This document shows, one piece after another, positions 25,331 through 35,171 of a stretch of DNA of 64,000 nucleotides. A model generated the notes under the pieces. The model was not told the origin of the DNA, did not search any database, and saw only the letters and a list, made by a program, of their open reading frames with translations. Source of the DNA: Yponomeuta sedellus (taxonomy: Eukaryota > Arthropoda > Insecta > Lepidoptera > Yponomeutidae). Both the position numbers and the translations under genes were made by a program. How positions within the stretch are numbered: the first letter of the stretch is position 1; each line of letters begins with the position of its first letter. The stretch lies in assembly GCA_934045075.1 (NCBI GenBank), contig OW203729.1:9600704-9664703 (forward strand). The letters run 5' to 3'.

Positions 25331-25556
25331 TGCCTCCCTCCTACTCGTTCGTCGGTAGTCGTCCCGAATAGACGTGTGGCACCTCGTATCTGGTTTTAAA
25401 TCGTATTGTCTTTGGCAAGGGAATTTTGATCTTTTTTCAAGTTCCTACAGCTTATAATAGCAGTCACCATAGCATCGGACACTGACCACCGTATTAAGAG
25501 TAAGGTATAATCATTCTCACGCATACACTGATACAACATCGCAAACTGCATAGTGT

Positions 25557-26441
25557 ATGGTAAAAATCAGAAGCGTCATCATGATGGCGAGATCTCCTAC
25601 AAAGTTAAGTCCGTCAACATCAAATCCAGATTTGTCAACTGTGGAGGATGTGTCCTCGCACAACGTCAACTTACGAAAACGCAGAAAACCAGATTGCGGC
25701 TGCTTTGAAGAACTAAAAGCAATGATAAAATCTATGCAAGATGACTTCAGTAAGAAGAATGAGGGTCTAATCGATGACTTAAAAGCTCAGAATGCAAAAA
25801 TCTTTGAGTCACAAACAAGCATGACTGCGCTGCTTGAATCAAATATAACACAATACAAGGAGCTAAAATCTAAATTAGACAACCTTACTGTAGGTCAAGC
25901 CAACGTTCAAGAAAAAATTGATATACTTGAAGAACAAGTCGATGAATTGCAAAGATTGAGGCTCAGAACTACTGTAGAAATCAGAAATATGCCTAAAGCG
26001 GCAAATGAGAATTTAGAAGAAATTGTTCAGAAACTATGCGCAAGTGTAGGAATTCCCAAAAATAACGAGAACATAAAGCAAATTTTCAGGAAAGGCAGGG
26101 ATAACGCACCAATTGTAGTGGAATTTACTGACGAGAAGAACAAAGACGAAATTCTCAAAGCTGTAAAAGTATTCAACAAAAAGGAACATGACATCAAGTT
26201 ACACAGTGAGCATCTGGGGTACGATGAAATTAAAATCCCAATATACGTGGGGGAAGCACTTACTATGAAAACTAAGAAATTACATAAAGCTGCAAGAGAA
26301 TTGGTTAAGTCGGGGATCTACAAATATTGTTGGATATCGCGTGGAAGAGTACTGTTGCGTCGTGAGAATGGCCAACCTGCTATGAGAATACATTCTGAGC
26401 AGCAAGTTGAGATTCTGCGCGATGAGGGTGACAAAGACTGA
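25557..26441 (+). CDS. LINE ORF1 protein with coiled coil and FP-like C-terminus
   Basis: This 294-residue ORF1 protein is the nucleic-acid-binding chaperone expected to coat the element RNA. The N-terminus is Ser/Thr-rich and basic (LRKRRKPDCGCFEELK). A long predicted coiled coil spans roughly residues 50-145 (KSKLDNLTVGQANVQEKIDI, then LEEQVDELQRLRLRTTVEIR). The C-terminal half (residues 150-290, including IPIYVGEALTMKTKKLHKAA and YKYCWISRGRVLLRRENGQP) resembles the C-terminal domain that some insect LINE ORF1s share with the baculovirus FP25K family. That link is from memory and needs a profile search. The start could also be at the in-frame ATGs at 25578 or 25581. The frame is open, with no lesions. 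Confidence 0.75.
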   Translation: MVKIRSVIMMARSPTKLSPSTSNPDLSTVEDVSSHNVNLRKRRKPDCGCFEELKAMIKSMQDDFSKKNEGLIDDLKAQNAKIFESQTSMTALLESNITQYKELKSKLDNLTVGQANVQEKIDILEEQVDELQRLRLRTTVEIRNMPKAANENLEEIVQKLCASVGIPKNNENIKQIFRKGRDNAPIVVEFTDEKNKDEILKAVKVFNKKEHDIKLHSEHLGYDEIKIPIYVGEALTMKTKKLHKAARELVKSGIYKYCWISRGRVLLRRENGQPAMRIHSEQQVEILRDEGDKD

Positions 26442-26835
26442 CTATATAGTGAGTTATGTTTCTTCCACATAATGTGCTATTTCTCTAAGCGTCGTACTAG
26501 TTTTAATACTCCAATCGTAACTTGTTGCTGTTTGCCTTGCCTTGCCTTAACAATCTATATCCATATTGAGAATTATTTGAGTATGATACTATACTACATA
26601 ACTATTTATGTATTTAAGTATTATATAAATTTTTCGAACTATTTATTAACTATTTATATGACTATTTATGTATTATTGCCTATCTTTCGTTGGTTTGTAC
26701 TCTTAGTTCATTCGTCAAATTCTCAGTTACGTTTAACAACGTGTGATGTACTTATCCAAAAAAGTAATTACTCTCTTAAAATCAGCCTCATTCACCATCC
26801 TAGACGTCATCTATTTACATATTTGAGCCATTATT
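26442..26835 (+). other. ORF1-ORF2 spacer of the LINE
   Basis: A strongly AT-rich 394-nt gap. An open frame through it looks compositional and has no domain. An in-frame TGA at 26824 sits just before the ORF2 start. Confidence 0.6.
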
Positions 26836-29802
26836 ATGACTTTGGATAACATTAAAAACTTGGTCACTGACCTTGACAATACTGTCAAGGTTGGTAAGTC
26901 TTTTATGGTGAGTGAGGCAGAAAAGTGTAGATCCCTTCTTGGAGAATCAGAAAGGTCCTTTAATTTTGTCGTGCAGAACATAAGAAGTATAGAACATAAT
27001 ATGGATAGTTTTCGTATTTTCTTATCCAGGCTCAATATGGCCAACGATTTTATTATACTTACTGAGTGCTGGCTTCCCAAAATAGGTGCTCTTCCAGTCA
27101 TTAAAGATTTTACTACACATTCTTCTACAAAACACATTAACCAAAATAGTGGTGTAACGGTTTATGCTCGGAATAATCTCAATGTAAAAGTCGACGAGCC
27201 AGATTTCGATGACGCGGATTGCCTTACCATTAAAATAAATAAAGCTCTTGTTATAGTTTGTATATACAGATCGCCATCTTTTGTAAACATTGAACGCTTT
27301 TTAAACTCCCTAGATAAATTGCTCCAAAGTCTTAAAACATTTTCAAACATAATGCTTGTAGGAGACATTAATATTGATGTAAAAGATGGAAGTACTGACT
27401 CTAGGTACTGCGAATATCTAAATCTACTTGCAGCAAATGGACTTCTTCCAGGTCACTTATTTCCGACTAGGGGGCTAAACTGTATTGATCATTGTTTTGC
27501 TAAATTAAAGAACGAAGTAACTACAGTGGTTTGTAATTCAACCGTGACCGACCACAGCTGTTTAATTATATCGGCAATGAAAACTCAAAAAAGACAAAAT
27601 AGAAAACCTCGCGTCATTAAAAAAATAGACTACCACAAAGTTTTACTGGAACTACAGAATATAGAATGGGATGAATTTCTGTCCTCTAAAGACCCTAATG
27701 TGATAACACATAAGTTTCTAACTTCAGTCTCGACTACGATTCAGAAGTATACTTCTGTACACAGGGTCCCCAATAGAAAAGCTTGTTTGAAGCCATGGGT
27801 TACGTCAGGTCTAACTCGTTGCATGAGATTCAGAGACAAACTACATATGAAGTGCAGAAAGAAACCGTATGATATCACAGGGCAGGTAATTTACAAAAGA
27901 TATAGGAACTTTTGCAACAATCTACTAGGTAAACTCAAAAGAAAGTACGAAAGAGATGAGCTAAACAAACACAAACATGATATAAAAAAGACCTGGGATA
28001 CCATTAGAGAGATATGTGGCATAAATAAATCGGGGGCACCCGCCACAGATTTGTTAAACTTCAGGGAAACTACCCAGGACTCTGTTAATTATATTAATCG
28101 TTTCTTTGCCAACGTTGGGAAAAATCTAGCTGAGGAGGTTTTTAAAAATATTAATGCAACAGAAGTGGAACTACTTTCCAAACTTAGTCCTGATGAAAAA
28201 ACACCATTAAATTCTATGACTATGCTACCAACTGACGAACTTGAAATAAAAAAAGTCATAATGTCTCTGAGAACCACATCTTCCACAGGTTGGGATGGCA
28301 TTTCATCTATTTTTCTCAGGTTGGCTGTGGACTGTTTATCAAAACCAATAGCATACCTCTGTAATTTGTGCATGTCCTCTGGCGTCTTTCCAGACTCCCT
28401 TAAAGAGTCCATTATTATTCCTGTGTATAAGTGTGGGGATAGGGACAGTATCAGTAATTATAGACCTATATCACTATTACCAACTTTGGCCAAGGTTTTG
28501 GAGAAACTGATTAACTTCAGACTCCTTCATTATCTCGAAAGTAATAACTTACTTTCCAATAACCAATATGGTTTTAGGGAGGGTATGTCTACTACTGATG
28601 CTATTGACACATTGGTACGACACGTGGTCAGTATGTTAGACTCAAAGAGAAAATGTCTCGGTATTTTCCTTGATTTGGCCAAAGCATTTGATACTGTCTC
28701 TATCCCTCTACTCATTCGTAGATTGGAGTTGGTTGGTGTTCGCGGGGTGCCCCTGGACCTCTTGACGAGCTATCTCAAAAATAGGAAGCAGGTTGTTGGA
28801 GTTAACGATGGAGAAGGTCAATATATCAATAGTGACAAAATGGACGTTACTTTTGGAGTCCCACAGGGTTCGGTCTTGGGACCGACCCTATTTCTAATTT
28901 ACATAAATAACCTGTGTTCTAAGGAGCTAAAAAATGCAAAAATCATAACATTTGCCGACGATACAGCAGTTATATTTGATGGTGGATCTTGGGAGGAGGT
29001 GAAGTTGATAGCAGAAACCGGCTTTCGAGAGATTATGTCATGGCTTAGCAAAAATGTGCTTACCCTTAATTTGAAAAAGACAATGTATATGCCATTTAGT
29101 ATCAGAAACAATACCCAGCCTAGTATAGACCTCAACCTAAAAGCTCATACATGTGAGAGTGGTTCCGTGTGTAACTGCTATGTCCTTTCTCAAGTCGACA
29201 CTATTAGGTATCTTGGAGTAGAAATAGATAAAAACTTAAATTGGAAAAAACAGATAGATGCGTTAAGTTCGAGAGTAAGAAAGTTAATTTGCATTTTCAG
29301 AAGAATAAGACATATTGATGATCAACCTACTATCAAAATGACTTACTTCGCTTTGTGCCAATCAGTTTTATCGTATGGAATAGTTGCATGGGGCGGAGCT
29401 AAAAAAACTATTCTGATCAAAGTTGAGAGGGCTCAAAGAGCTATTATTAAAGTAGCAATGTTTAAGAAATATCAATACCCTACAAGAAACCTATACCGGG
29501 AATTTCAAGTTTTAACTATACGTCAATTGTTCATTAAACAAATATTACTACGGCAACATTCACTGCCAGGACTAGATGTTGTTTCGCATAGAAGGAAACA
29601 TGCCATATATAAGGTTCCTTCCTGTAGAACAGCGTTTGCTCAGGACTTTTCTTTGTTCTTTGCGCCATATTTGTATAATAAGGTCGGGAAATTATTATCT
29701 TTACATGATTGCACGAAATTTCAATGTAAAAGGCTTCTTACAACATTTCTGGGCGAATTGGATTATGAATCAACTGAGAATATACTAAGAGTAATCAAAT
29801 GA
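26836..29802 (+). CDS. LINE ORF2: AP endonuclease and reverse transcriptase
   Basis: This 988-residue enzyme nicks target DNA and primes cDNA synthesis there. The endonuclease domain (about 45-250) keeps its catalytic landmarks: QNIRSIEHNM near 47, LTECWL near 75, VGDINIDV at 175 and TVTDHSCL at 236. The reverse transcriptase domain (about 490-800) has YRPISLLPTLAKVLEKL, FLDLAKAFDTV, GVPQGSVLGP at 674 and the catalytic FADDTAVI at 706. The C-terminal region has a thumb-like segment and no RNase H. No stops or frameshifts interrupt it, so the enzyme may be functional. It shares its strand with ORF1 and is probably translated by reinitiation. The ATG at 26836 is the first after an in-frame TGA. 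Confidence 0.93.
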   Translation: MTLDNIKNLVTDLDNTVKVGKSFMVSEAEKCRSLLGESERSFNFVVQNIRSIEHNMDSFRIFLSRLNMANDFIILTECWLPKIGALPVIKDFTTHSSTKHINQNSGVTVYARNNLNVKVDEPDFDDADCLTIKINKALVIVCIYRSPSFVNIERFLNSLDKLLQSLKTFSNIMLVGDINIDVKDGSTDSRYCEYLNLLAANGLLPGHLFPTRGLNCIDHCFAKLKNEVTTVVCNSTVTDHSCLIISAMKTQKRQNRKPRVIKKIDYHKVLLELQNIEWDEFLSSKDPNVITHKFLTSVSTTIQKYTSVHRVPNRKACLKPWVTSGLTRCMRFRDKLHMKCRKKPYDITGQVIYKRYRNFCNNLLGKLKRKYERDELNKHKHDIKKTWDTIREICGINKSGAPATDLLNFRETTQDSVNYINRFFANVGKNLAEEVFKNINATEVELLSKLSPDEKTPLNSMTMLPTDELEIKKVIMSLRTTSSTGWDGISSIFLRLAVDCLSKPIAYLCNLCMSSGVFPDSLKESIIIPVYKCGDRDSISNYRPISLLPTLAKVLEKLINFRLLHYLESNNLLSNNQYGFREGMSTTDAIDTLVRHVVSMLDSKRKCLGIFLDLAKAFDTVSIPLLIRRLELVGVRGVPLDLLTSYLKNRKQVVGVNDGEGQYINSDKMDVTFGVPQGSVLGPTLFLIYINNLCSKELKNAKIITFADDTAVIFDGGSWEEVKLIAETGFREIMSWLSKNVLTLNLKKTMYMPFSIRNNTQPSIDLNLKAHTCESGSVCNCYVLSQVDTIRYLGVEIDKNLNWKKQIDALSSRVRKLICIFRRIRHIDDQPTIKMTYFALCQSVLSYGIVAWGGAKKTILIKVERAQRAIIKVAMFKKYQYPTRNLYREFQVLTIRQLFIKQILLRQHSLPGLDVVSHRRKHAIYKVPSCRTAFAQDFSLFFAPYLYNKVGKLLSLHDCTKFQCKRLLTTFLGELDYESTENILRVIK

Positions 29803-30239
29803 TTAATATGTATTGTTTAAAGGATTATTAATAACTATTTAAATAAATAACTTATAATAATATAAATAAATAACTTATAATAATAAAAATAATTTATAAT
29901 TTATAGTACCTATGCATTAAATGTACAACATATCTTTATAATTTCTATGTAATATTACGTACATTTACTTGTGTTCGATATAACGTATCTATGTAGGTCC
30001 TATGTATATATGTATATAAAGGCTTAGTTGTAGACTAAAAATATTTAATGTAAAAAAATATAAGAAAGTGTAATGCATGTTAGAAAAAAGCATGTTTAGT
30101 TATTTTTAAAGAAAATACATCTTATGTATTGTAATACGATTCTAACTTTTAATTATCAAATCTAAATATGTAATGTAACGCAAATGTAATTTATTAATAA
30201 TCTGATTCGACTGAAATATGAGAAAAAAAAAATATTGTG

Positions 30240-30560
30240 TTCACTCTAAATAATTTTCTTGCTCTGTGTAAGTCAGTAACGAGAGTCCAGTTAACGAAGA
30301 CCTCCTTTAACTGGGAATATTGTTTAATAAAGAGCTCCACTTCACTTGGTTACAACGAGAACGAGAACCTACCTTGCCGTCATACAGTATTTTTACTAGT
30401 GCGGAGGGTAGTAGTATCTTTTTGGCTGTTGCTAGCTGCATATTTTAATAATTCTTATACTATGCTATGAATTAAGATATCTTAAGATATCTACTCTTTA
30501 TTCCATGCAGCTGGCCCCCCTTGAAAACTCCGAAATAAAGAAAAAGTTCCCATCTGCTCC
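30240..30560. other. unassigned spacer
   Basis: No exon was recognised. There is a short inverted block AAGATATCTTAAGATATCT near 30475-30493. Confidence 0.4.
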
Positions 30561-30564
30561 ATAA

Positions 30565-31475
30565 GGGCGCGTGTCGACGAGCACGGTTTCTACCCGGCAC
30601 GGGGCGCCGCCGCCCGGCCCGGTCAGGCACGGCTCCGAACCGGACTGGCCGCCAGCGCCGGTTTCATGTAGCAATAAACGAAAACATGTCAAATTTGCAA
30701 TACCTAAATACTCAAATTATTATGAATCTAGGCTAAGTAATTTGCTACGCGCGCCTCCCCGATCGTCCTGCAAAGCAGTGCGAGCGGGGAGCGCGGTAGA
30801 TCAACCAGTGTAAGCAGCGCGCTTAGCGTTAACTTTTGTTTATTTACCCACACTGAGTGAGTTACGGTAATGATACGCAGTTATTATTATTGTAGTATTA
30901 GACTAATTATTAGTTTTAATTTTATGTACAAGCTACTTGAAAGCTCTTCAGTTCTTAGTTTATAAGAACACACATTTCTCCATACAGTCCCTGTAGTTAA
31001 ATGAACTACCTACTCGTAACTAAGTAGGTAGTCATAAAAAAAAACATGGTTGTAATGCAATTGTTTATTCTCTAAGGTATATTAGCATCTTGTTGTTTCC
31101 ACATTTTACTTACCTATTTTTTAAAGGCGACTGCAGTGTAATAAAGTAAATACAATTAATTTAGATGCCAGTTTATACATTTATTATTTTGTGTAAAAGC
31201 TGTAACTATTATAAATCATGTTATATAATAAAGAATTTTGAAAAGTAAGTAAAGTAATGTTAGTTGACTAAGTTACCAAGAGCTTGCCGATAAACTGCAT
31301 TAGATGTTTGGCAAACTAATGTTGTTGCAATTTCCGATTGTTTTTAGAGAATAAATATATATAAAAAAAATATGTGCAAACTTATATGGAGCTTTATCAC
31401 AGAACAATTAAACGGCCCGGCCCGGCCCCGGACCGGCGCCGTGTCGGGCAGAAACCGTCTCGTCGACACGCGCCC
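30565..31475. mobile_element. 911-bp DNA transposon with TAA target duplications
   Basis: Terminal inverted repeats of about 44 bp start GGGCGCGTGTCGACGAG and end with its complement CTCGTCGACACGCGCCC. TAA flanks it at 30562-30564 and 31476-31478. The ends are extremely GC-rich and the interior is AT-rich without a transposase. A 3-bp TAA duplication with G-rich tips fits the PIF/Harbinger group. Confidence 0.85.
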
Positions 31476-31559
31476 TAACAGTTTAAGTACCTAGGTATAT
31501 TTTTTTCAATAAGTACTTTGAAGTAGCTCTTATAATATATTTTTTTAGTTATGTGTTAA

Positions 31560-32030
31560 TGAGACAAATGAGCGGTGGTTGCGTAGTTGTAGAATGCCGG
31601 CGACAGATTCGAGAGGTCGTTAGTTCGAATCATGGCATCTACCAATAACTTTGTTTTCTAAGTTACGTACATTTATGAAATTAGTATCAAAACCACTAGT
31701 TAAGTGAAATACATACATAACCTCACGCCGGTATCCCAGAGGGGTAGGCAGAGACCAAGGACTGCCACTTGCCACGATCCTGACAGATCACCTTCGCTTC
31801 ATCAACGTTCATAAGTCGTTGCATGCACGCACGTCGGTTCCGGGATGTTTTTATCTTTCTCTTTGCTAATACATCCCCTATTTGGTCGATGTATGTCCGT
31901 CTGGGACGTCCCTTACCAGCGAAATGAAATATCGTGACTAAACGCTAGTGTCTGAGGTATTTACAAACCTCAGCGCTTGCTACAACATGTTCCAACTATA
32001 TGGCGAAGTGCGGAAATCTCAGGTATTTTA
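31560..32030 (+). repeat. tRNA-derived SINE split by a LINE fragment
   Basis: The tRNA-like head (GCGGTGGTTGCGTAGTTGT...GGTCGTTAGTTCGAATCATG) and the first body part run to 31711. After the insert, the body resumes at ATCGTGACTAAACGCTAGTG and ends near 32030 with TGCGGAAATCTCAGGTA. Confidence 0.7.
31712..31924 (-). pseudogene. LINE ORF2 C-terminal end inserted in a SINE
   Basis: The minus strand gives an open frame GKGRPRRTYIDQIGDVL, then NRRACMQRLMNVDEAKVICQ and WQSLVSAYPSGIPA, ending at a TGA and then a GTTATGTATG tail. It is a 5'-truncated LINE of the RTE-like endonuclease/reverse-transcriptase kind. TGAAATA occurs on both sides (31705-31711, 31925-31931), consistent with a target duplication. 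Confidence 0.75.
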
Positions 32031-32035
32031 ATGTA

Positions 32036-32165
32036 AGATAAGATAAGAATATTCTTTATTGTACACCAGAGCACATATTATAAAACATGTAAAGATACAA
32101 AGTACAATTGGGGGCCTTATTGCTAAAAGCAATATCTTCCAGACAACCTTGTGACGGAAAGTTTC
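32036..32165 (-). repeat. LINE 3'-end repeat (reverse)
   Basis: It belongs to the same family as 22.02-22.14 kb. The minus strand reads GTTGTCTGGAAGATATTGCT, then GCAATAAGGCCCCC, and ends in an AATAAAGAATATTC tail. Confidence 0.65.
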
Positions 32166-33042
32166 TGCAGGAAATAAGAGACGGGTAGTCGGTGCAAATA
32201 TGAATATATTAATACACTACTTATGTAAATAACAATATACCTACATAAACATTTACATATATAGTTATGATAAACACAGGTACATAAATACTTTTTTACC
32301 TATAATAACAATCTACGCGATGAGGAAATAAATGTATTTATTAATACATGTATCTTGTTTGCTGGGTGTACACTAAAGTAGGTATTCTAATTTAATTTAA
32401 GTCTAACTAATTCCCATAAGCTTTACCGGGCTTTCCTAAAATTAGAGAAGCGGTTAATTTTTTAGTTCGGTGTACTGGAGTTACCATGTCCGACAATAAA
32501 AAAAAAAGATATTACCTTCCTGTGATGCAGGAAGAGACCCGTGCCCCAGCTGTGGGGACAACAAGGGTTGATAATAAATAACGAAAACACTGATTTAGAT
32601 TTATAAAAAAAGAGATTACCAACATTTTCAATAAAAAAAATGTTTTAATACTGCTTTCAGCCGTTTTGACTGAAACAAAAACCACACCGCGTGAAGTCAC
32701 TCTTAAGTTAACATTGGTAAACTTCATTCGTGCTTTGTTGTGTGTGACTACTAGTGATTACGAGTTTGTTTACCTGAGCGTGACGTAAGATTCGACTCCA
32801 TGACACTGCGAGCTGTTTTCCCACAGATAATTAAAATAGTTTTAGAAAAATTGCTTTAACCATCGTTAAACTTTATTTTATTACTGAAATAGTATATTTC
32901 ATTACAAGTGCGGAAAGGCTTTCATTGCAAAGAGTTCCGACAAATGTCTACCCGAGCCGAGGCGCAGCCGAAGGCGAGGGTTGACAGTCGGAACAAGTTG
33001 CAATGACGGTTCCGCAAATCCGCACGTGTACTGAACGACTAT
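32166..33042. other. AT-rich spacer with a repeat-B fragment
   Basis: A short reverse fragment of repeat family B (CAGGAAGAGACCCGTGCCCC, 32515-32578) lies here, along with unassigned AT-rich sequence. Confidence 0.5.
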
Positions 33043-33506
33043 TTTTAATACAGTTGCGAAAAAATAAGCAATTTAATAACGAAAAATTATTTGGGAAATG
33101 GCGCCAACCGTAAAAATTATAAGCAGAGTTTTTTTTTCTTCACCCATTTTAGTAGGCTAAGGGAACTATGCCCATACAGCCAAGTCTTCAGTAGAATTTT
33201 TTTATTGATATGAAATGAAAATGAAATTTAATGAGATGAAATGAAATGAAACCTAACTTAACTCATTCAATCAAATCATTAAATCTGATATTGAAACAAA
33301 TTAGTAGCTCATAAAAACTTCTATGTTTTTTTTAGTTAAAACTTCATGGTTGGTTTTTCTTTTTAATAGAAATTATTTTGACCGTTGGGAAAGAAAACGC
33401 ACGAGTGCGGGAAAGGTAAAAAAAAAGCACGAGTGTGTAATAGCCCACATCCCGCACGCTATACGTCCCTGTAATACGCCACTTTTTGAGCAACTGTATT
33501 AAAAAA
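33043..33506. mobile_element. short DNA element with about 23-bp inverted repeats
   Basis: TTTTTAATACAGTTGCGAAA at 33043-33062 is mirrored by TTTGAGCAACTGTATTAAAAA ending at 33506, with one or two mismatches. The interior has no transposase. The target duplication is unresolved. Confidence 0.6.
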
Positions 33507-33524
33507 TAACGTTTTTATATTCTT

Positions 33525-33690
33525 TTTAATGCACTAACCCACGGGTTAGGACAATTTTAAAAACATATTTAGAGGCTAAAAATTCCTCTAAAAATTCCGT
33601 GCCTTCTCTGGCACGGATAGCTAGAGGTCGCGGGCTCGAGTCCCGGCATGGGTGGAATTTTTAGCCTCTAAATAGGTTTTTAAAGTAAGT
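33525..33690. repeat. tRNA-like palindromic SINE, rearranged copy
   Basis: An inverted tail (TTAATGCACTAACCC, TATTTAGAGGCTAAAAATT) is followed by the forward tRNA half (TCTGGCACGGATAGCTAGAG, GGGCTCGAGTCCC) and forward tail (TTTTAGCCTCTAAATAGG). The central part is partly deleted. Confidence 0.7.
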
Positions 33691-34105
33691 TATTTTTTGT
33701 AAATAATAAATGTGTGCAAAAGGACTTAAAAATCTTGCCATTATAAGAGCAATTATATAGTTGAGCCAGCCCTTCCCAATGTTAGCTCAATGTTCAGTCT
33801 CTGCTTCCTCTTAATAGAGAAAGGAAAATATTTTTCATTTCTCACACTCGGAAAGTAGTGTTGTTTTGGTCTGATTATTGGGTGAAAAATGCTGTTTCCC
33901 TCCATAGGGAGGGAAAAACTCATACAAATTACTTCCCACTAAGGGCGGGAATGAACTTTAAAAATAGAACTACTGTCAGTTGTGTAGAGTTTTTGTAATA
34001 ATAGGCTTTAAAAAAACTAATTAAAAAAAATGATGCGGCCATGTGAGTTTCTAAACAGCCAGTGTGAATTTAGCGCAAACTTCTTTAGGCGGAATAAGCC
34101 GCAAC

Positions 34106-34504
34106 AATGAGGGATTTTTCTGACATCTATTAAAAAAAAAATAGTTCTAAAAGCTACGATGAGATGGCGCTGAATCGCAAGGGTTTACCTTTTTTTGTTT
34201 GTTATTGCTTGCCACAGGTAAAAACTTTATTGCTGTTTTGCGATTTCATCGACTGGAAGGAATCTAATCTGTGATCAACTGATCAACGTCAACTGATCAA
34301 CCATGATTTTAGCACGAAAATCAAATAACAATAGTGCAAGAGCCAAAAAAAAAGAGGGAGGAAATTCCACGTGATCTGTGGACTGTGGACCACAGAATAA
34401 ACTGGAAAGTGGCTTATCCTATTAAAAAAACAAAAACCCTTATTTGAAAACGTCATCTACTGACAAATTAGGAACTACTTTTCCTGTCAGAAAAATCCCT
34501 CATT
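34106..34504. mobile_element. 399-bp MITE with 20-bp perfect inverted repeats
   Basis: AATGAGGGATTTTTCTGACA at 34106-34125 has its exact complement at 34485-34504. No coding capacity was seen. It lies about 600 bp upstream of the first lectin start codon. Confidence 0.8.
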
Positions 34505-34845
34505 ACGAGGTGAGTCCCATATTTAAAATTTAAAAAGTCGACTTAAATTGGCGGGTGCTAATCTGTTATAGTATCTGTGACGGAATTCAAAAAAATAGGT
34601 AATAATCTTTTAAGCTAAGATTTGAATATTAAAAATGAGTTTTTATTTTCCTCATATTCGAAATGAAAAGTAGAGTGTTTAACACGGGTAAAAGAATCAA
34701 TTCCTACTCGGTCTATAGCCGCCCTCGCTGCGCTCTAAATACCTCGGGAATTGATCCTTTCCTTCCTTTCTACCCTCGTTAAGCAATCTACTATTCCGAC
34801 GGTAAGTTTACCGTGTGTGTCCGAATTAGAGCCATTCTTTCTCAG

Positions 34846-35107
34846 TCCTGATTGGTCAAAAACTTGTTAAGTTGGATCGAAGCGAACTTCTCGACAGTGA
34901 AGTTAAAGTTGTAGGTCATCTACCTTGTGTGCTTATTCCGAAGGAAGATAATACTTAATTAATGTTGTGATAATAATCGACAGTTATTTTATTTTCTCGC
35001 TCGCTCTGTAACGTTAATTCTTTAGTCGACGTCGAAATATTGCCGGGAGTGCGTGTAAAATTGTCATTAAGTTTAGATATATTTATAAATAAGTGATTAA
35101 CAAGAAA
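34846..35107 (+). promoter_or_regulatory. 5' flank of lectin 1, conserved with lectin 2
   Basis: Blocks ATCGAAGCGAACTTC, TTAAAGTTGTAGGTCA and TTAGTCGACGTC (35022-35033, 86 bp before the ATG) recur in the same order upstream of the second lectin. This suggests shared promoter and 5' UTR sequence retained after duplication. No TATA box is certain. Confidence 0.5.
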
Positions 35108-35171
35108 ATGATGCGCATATCTGTGTTGTTGATGTTATTTTATCAAATTCATCACTATACGACGTACACAA
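35108..35171 (+). CDS. C-type lectin 1 (immulectin-like), exon 1: signal peptide
   Basis: Lepidopteran dual-CRD C-type lectins are secreted haemolymph pattern-recognition proteins that bind microbial sugars and promote melanisation and encapsulation. This exon encodes MMRISVLLMLFYQIHHYTTY, a hydrophobic secretion signal. ATG at 35108 is chosen because an in-frame TAA lies just upstream (35090). It ends in phase 1 at CAA|GTAAGT, the same place as in lectin 2. Assembled with the exons at 37325, 38560, 39770 and 40513, the protein is 328 residues with no lesions. The family assignment is strong, but the particular role is inferred. Confidence 0.85.

Larger units (their letters stand above)
25330..30232 (+). 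mobile_element. non-LTR retrotransposon (LINE), apparently full-length
   Basis: It comprises a putative 5' UTR (from about 25330), ORF1 (25557-26441), a 395-nt gap, ORF2 (26836-29802) and an AT-rich 3' region with a 23-bp direct duplication (29841-29885), ending near an A9 run at 30232. The borders are estimates because no target duplication was identified. The CR1/Jockey-like group is suggested by the APE endonuclease followed by RT with no RNase H. Confidence 0.8.

Noticed and set aside
26472..26849. 125-residue frame between LINE ORF1 and ORF2
   Set aside because: It is hydrophobic and AT-driven, with no similarity to a known LINE product.
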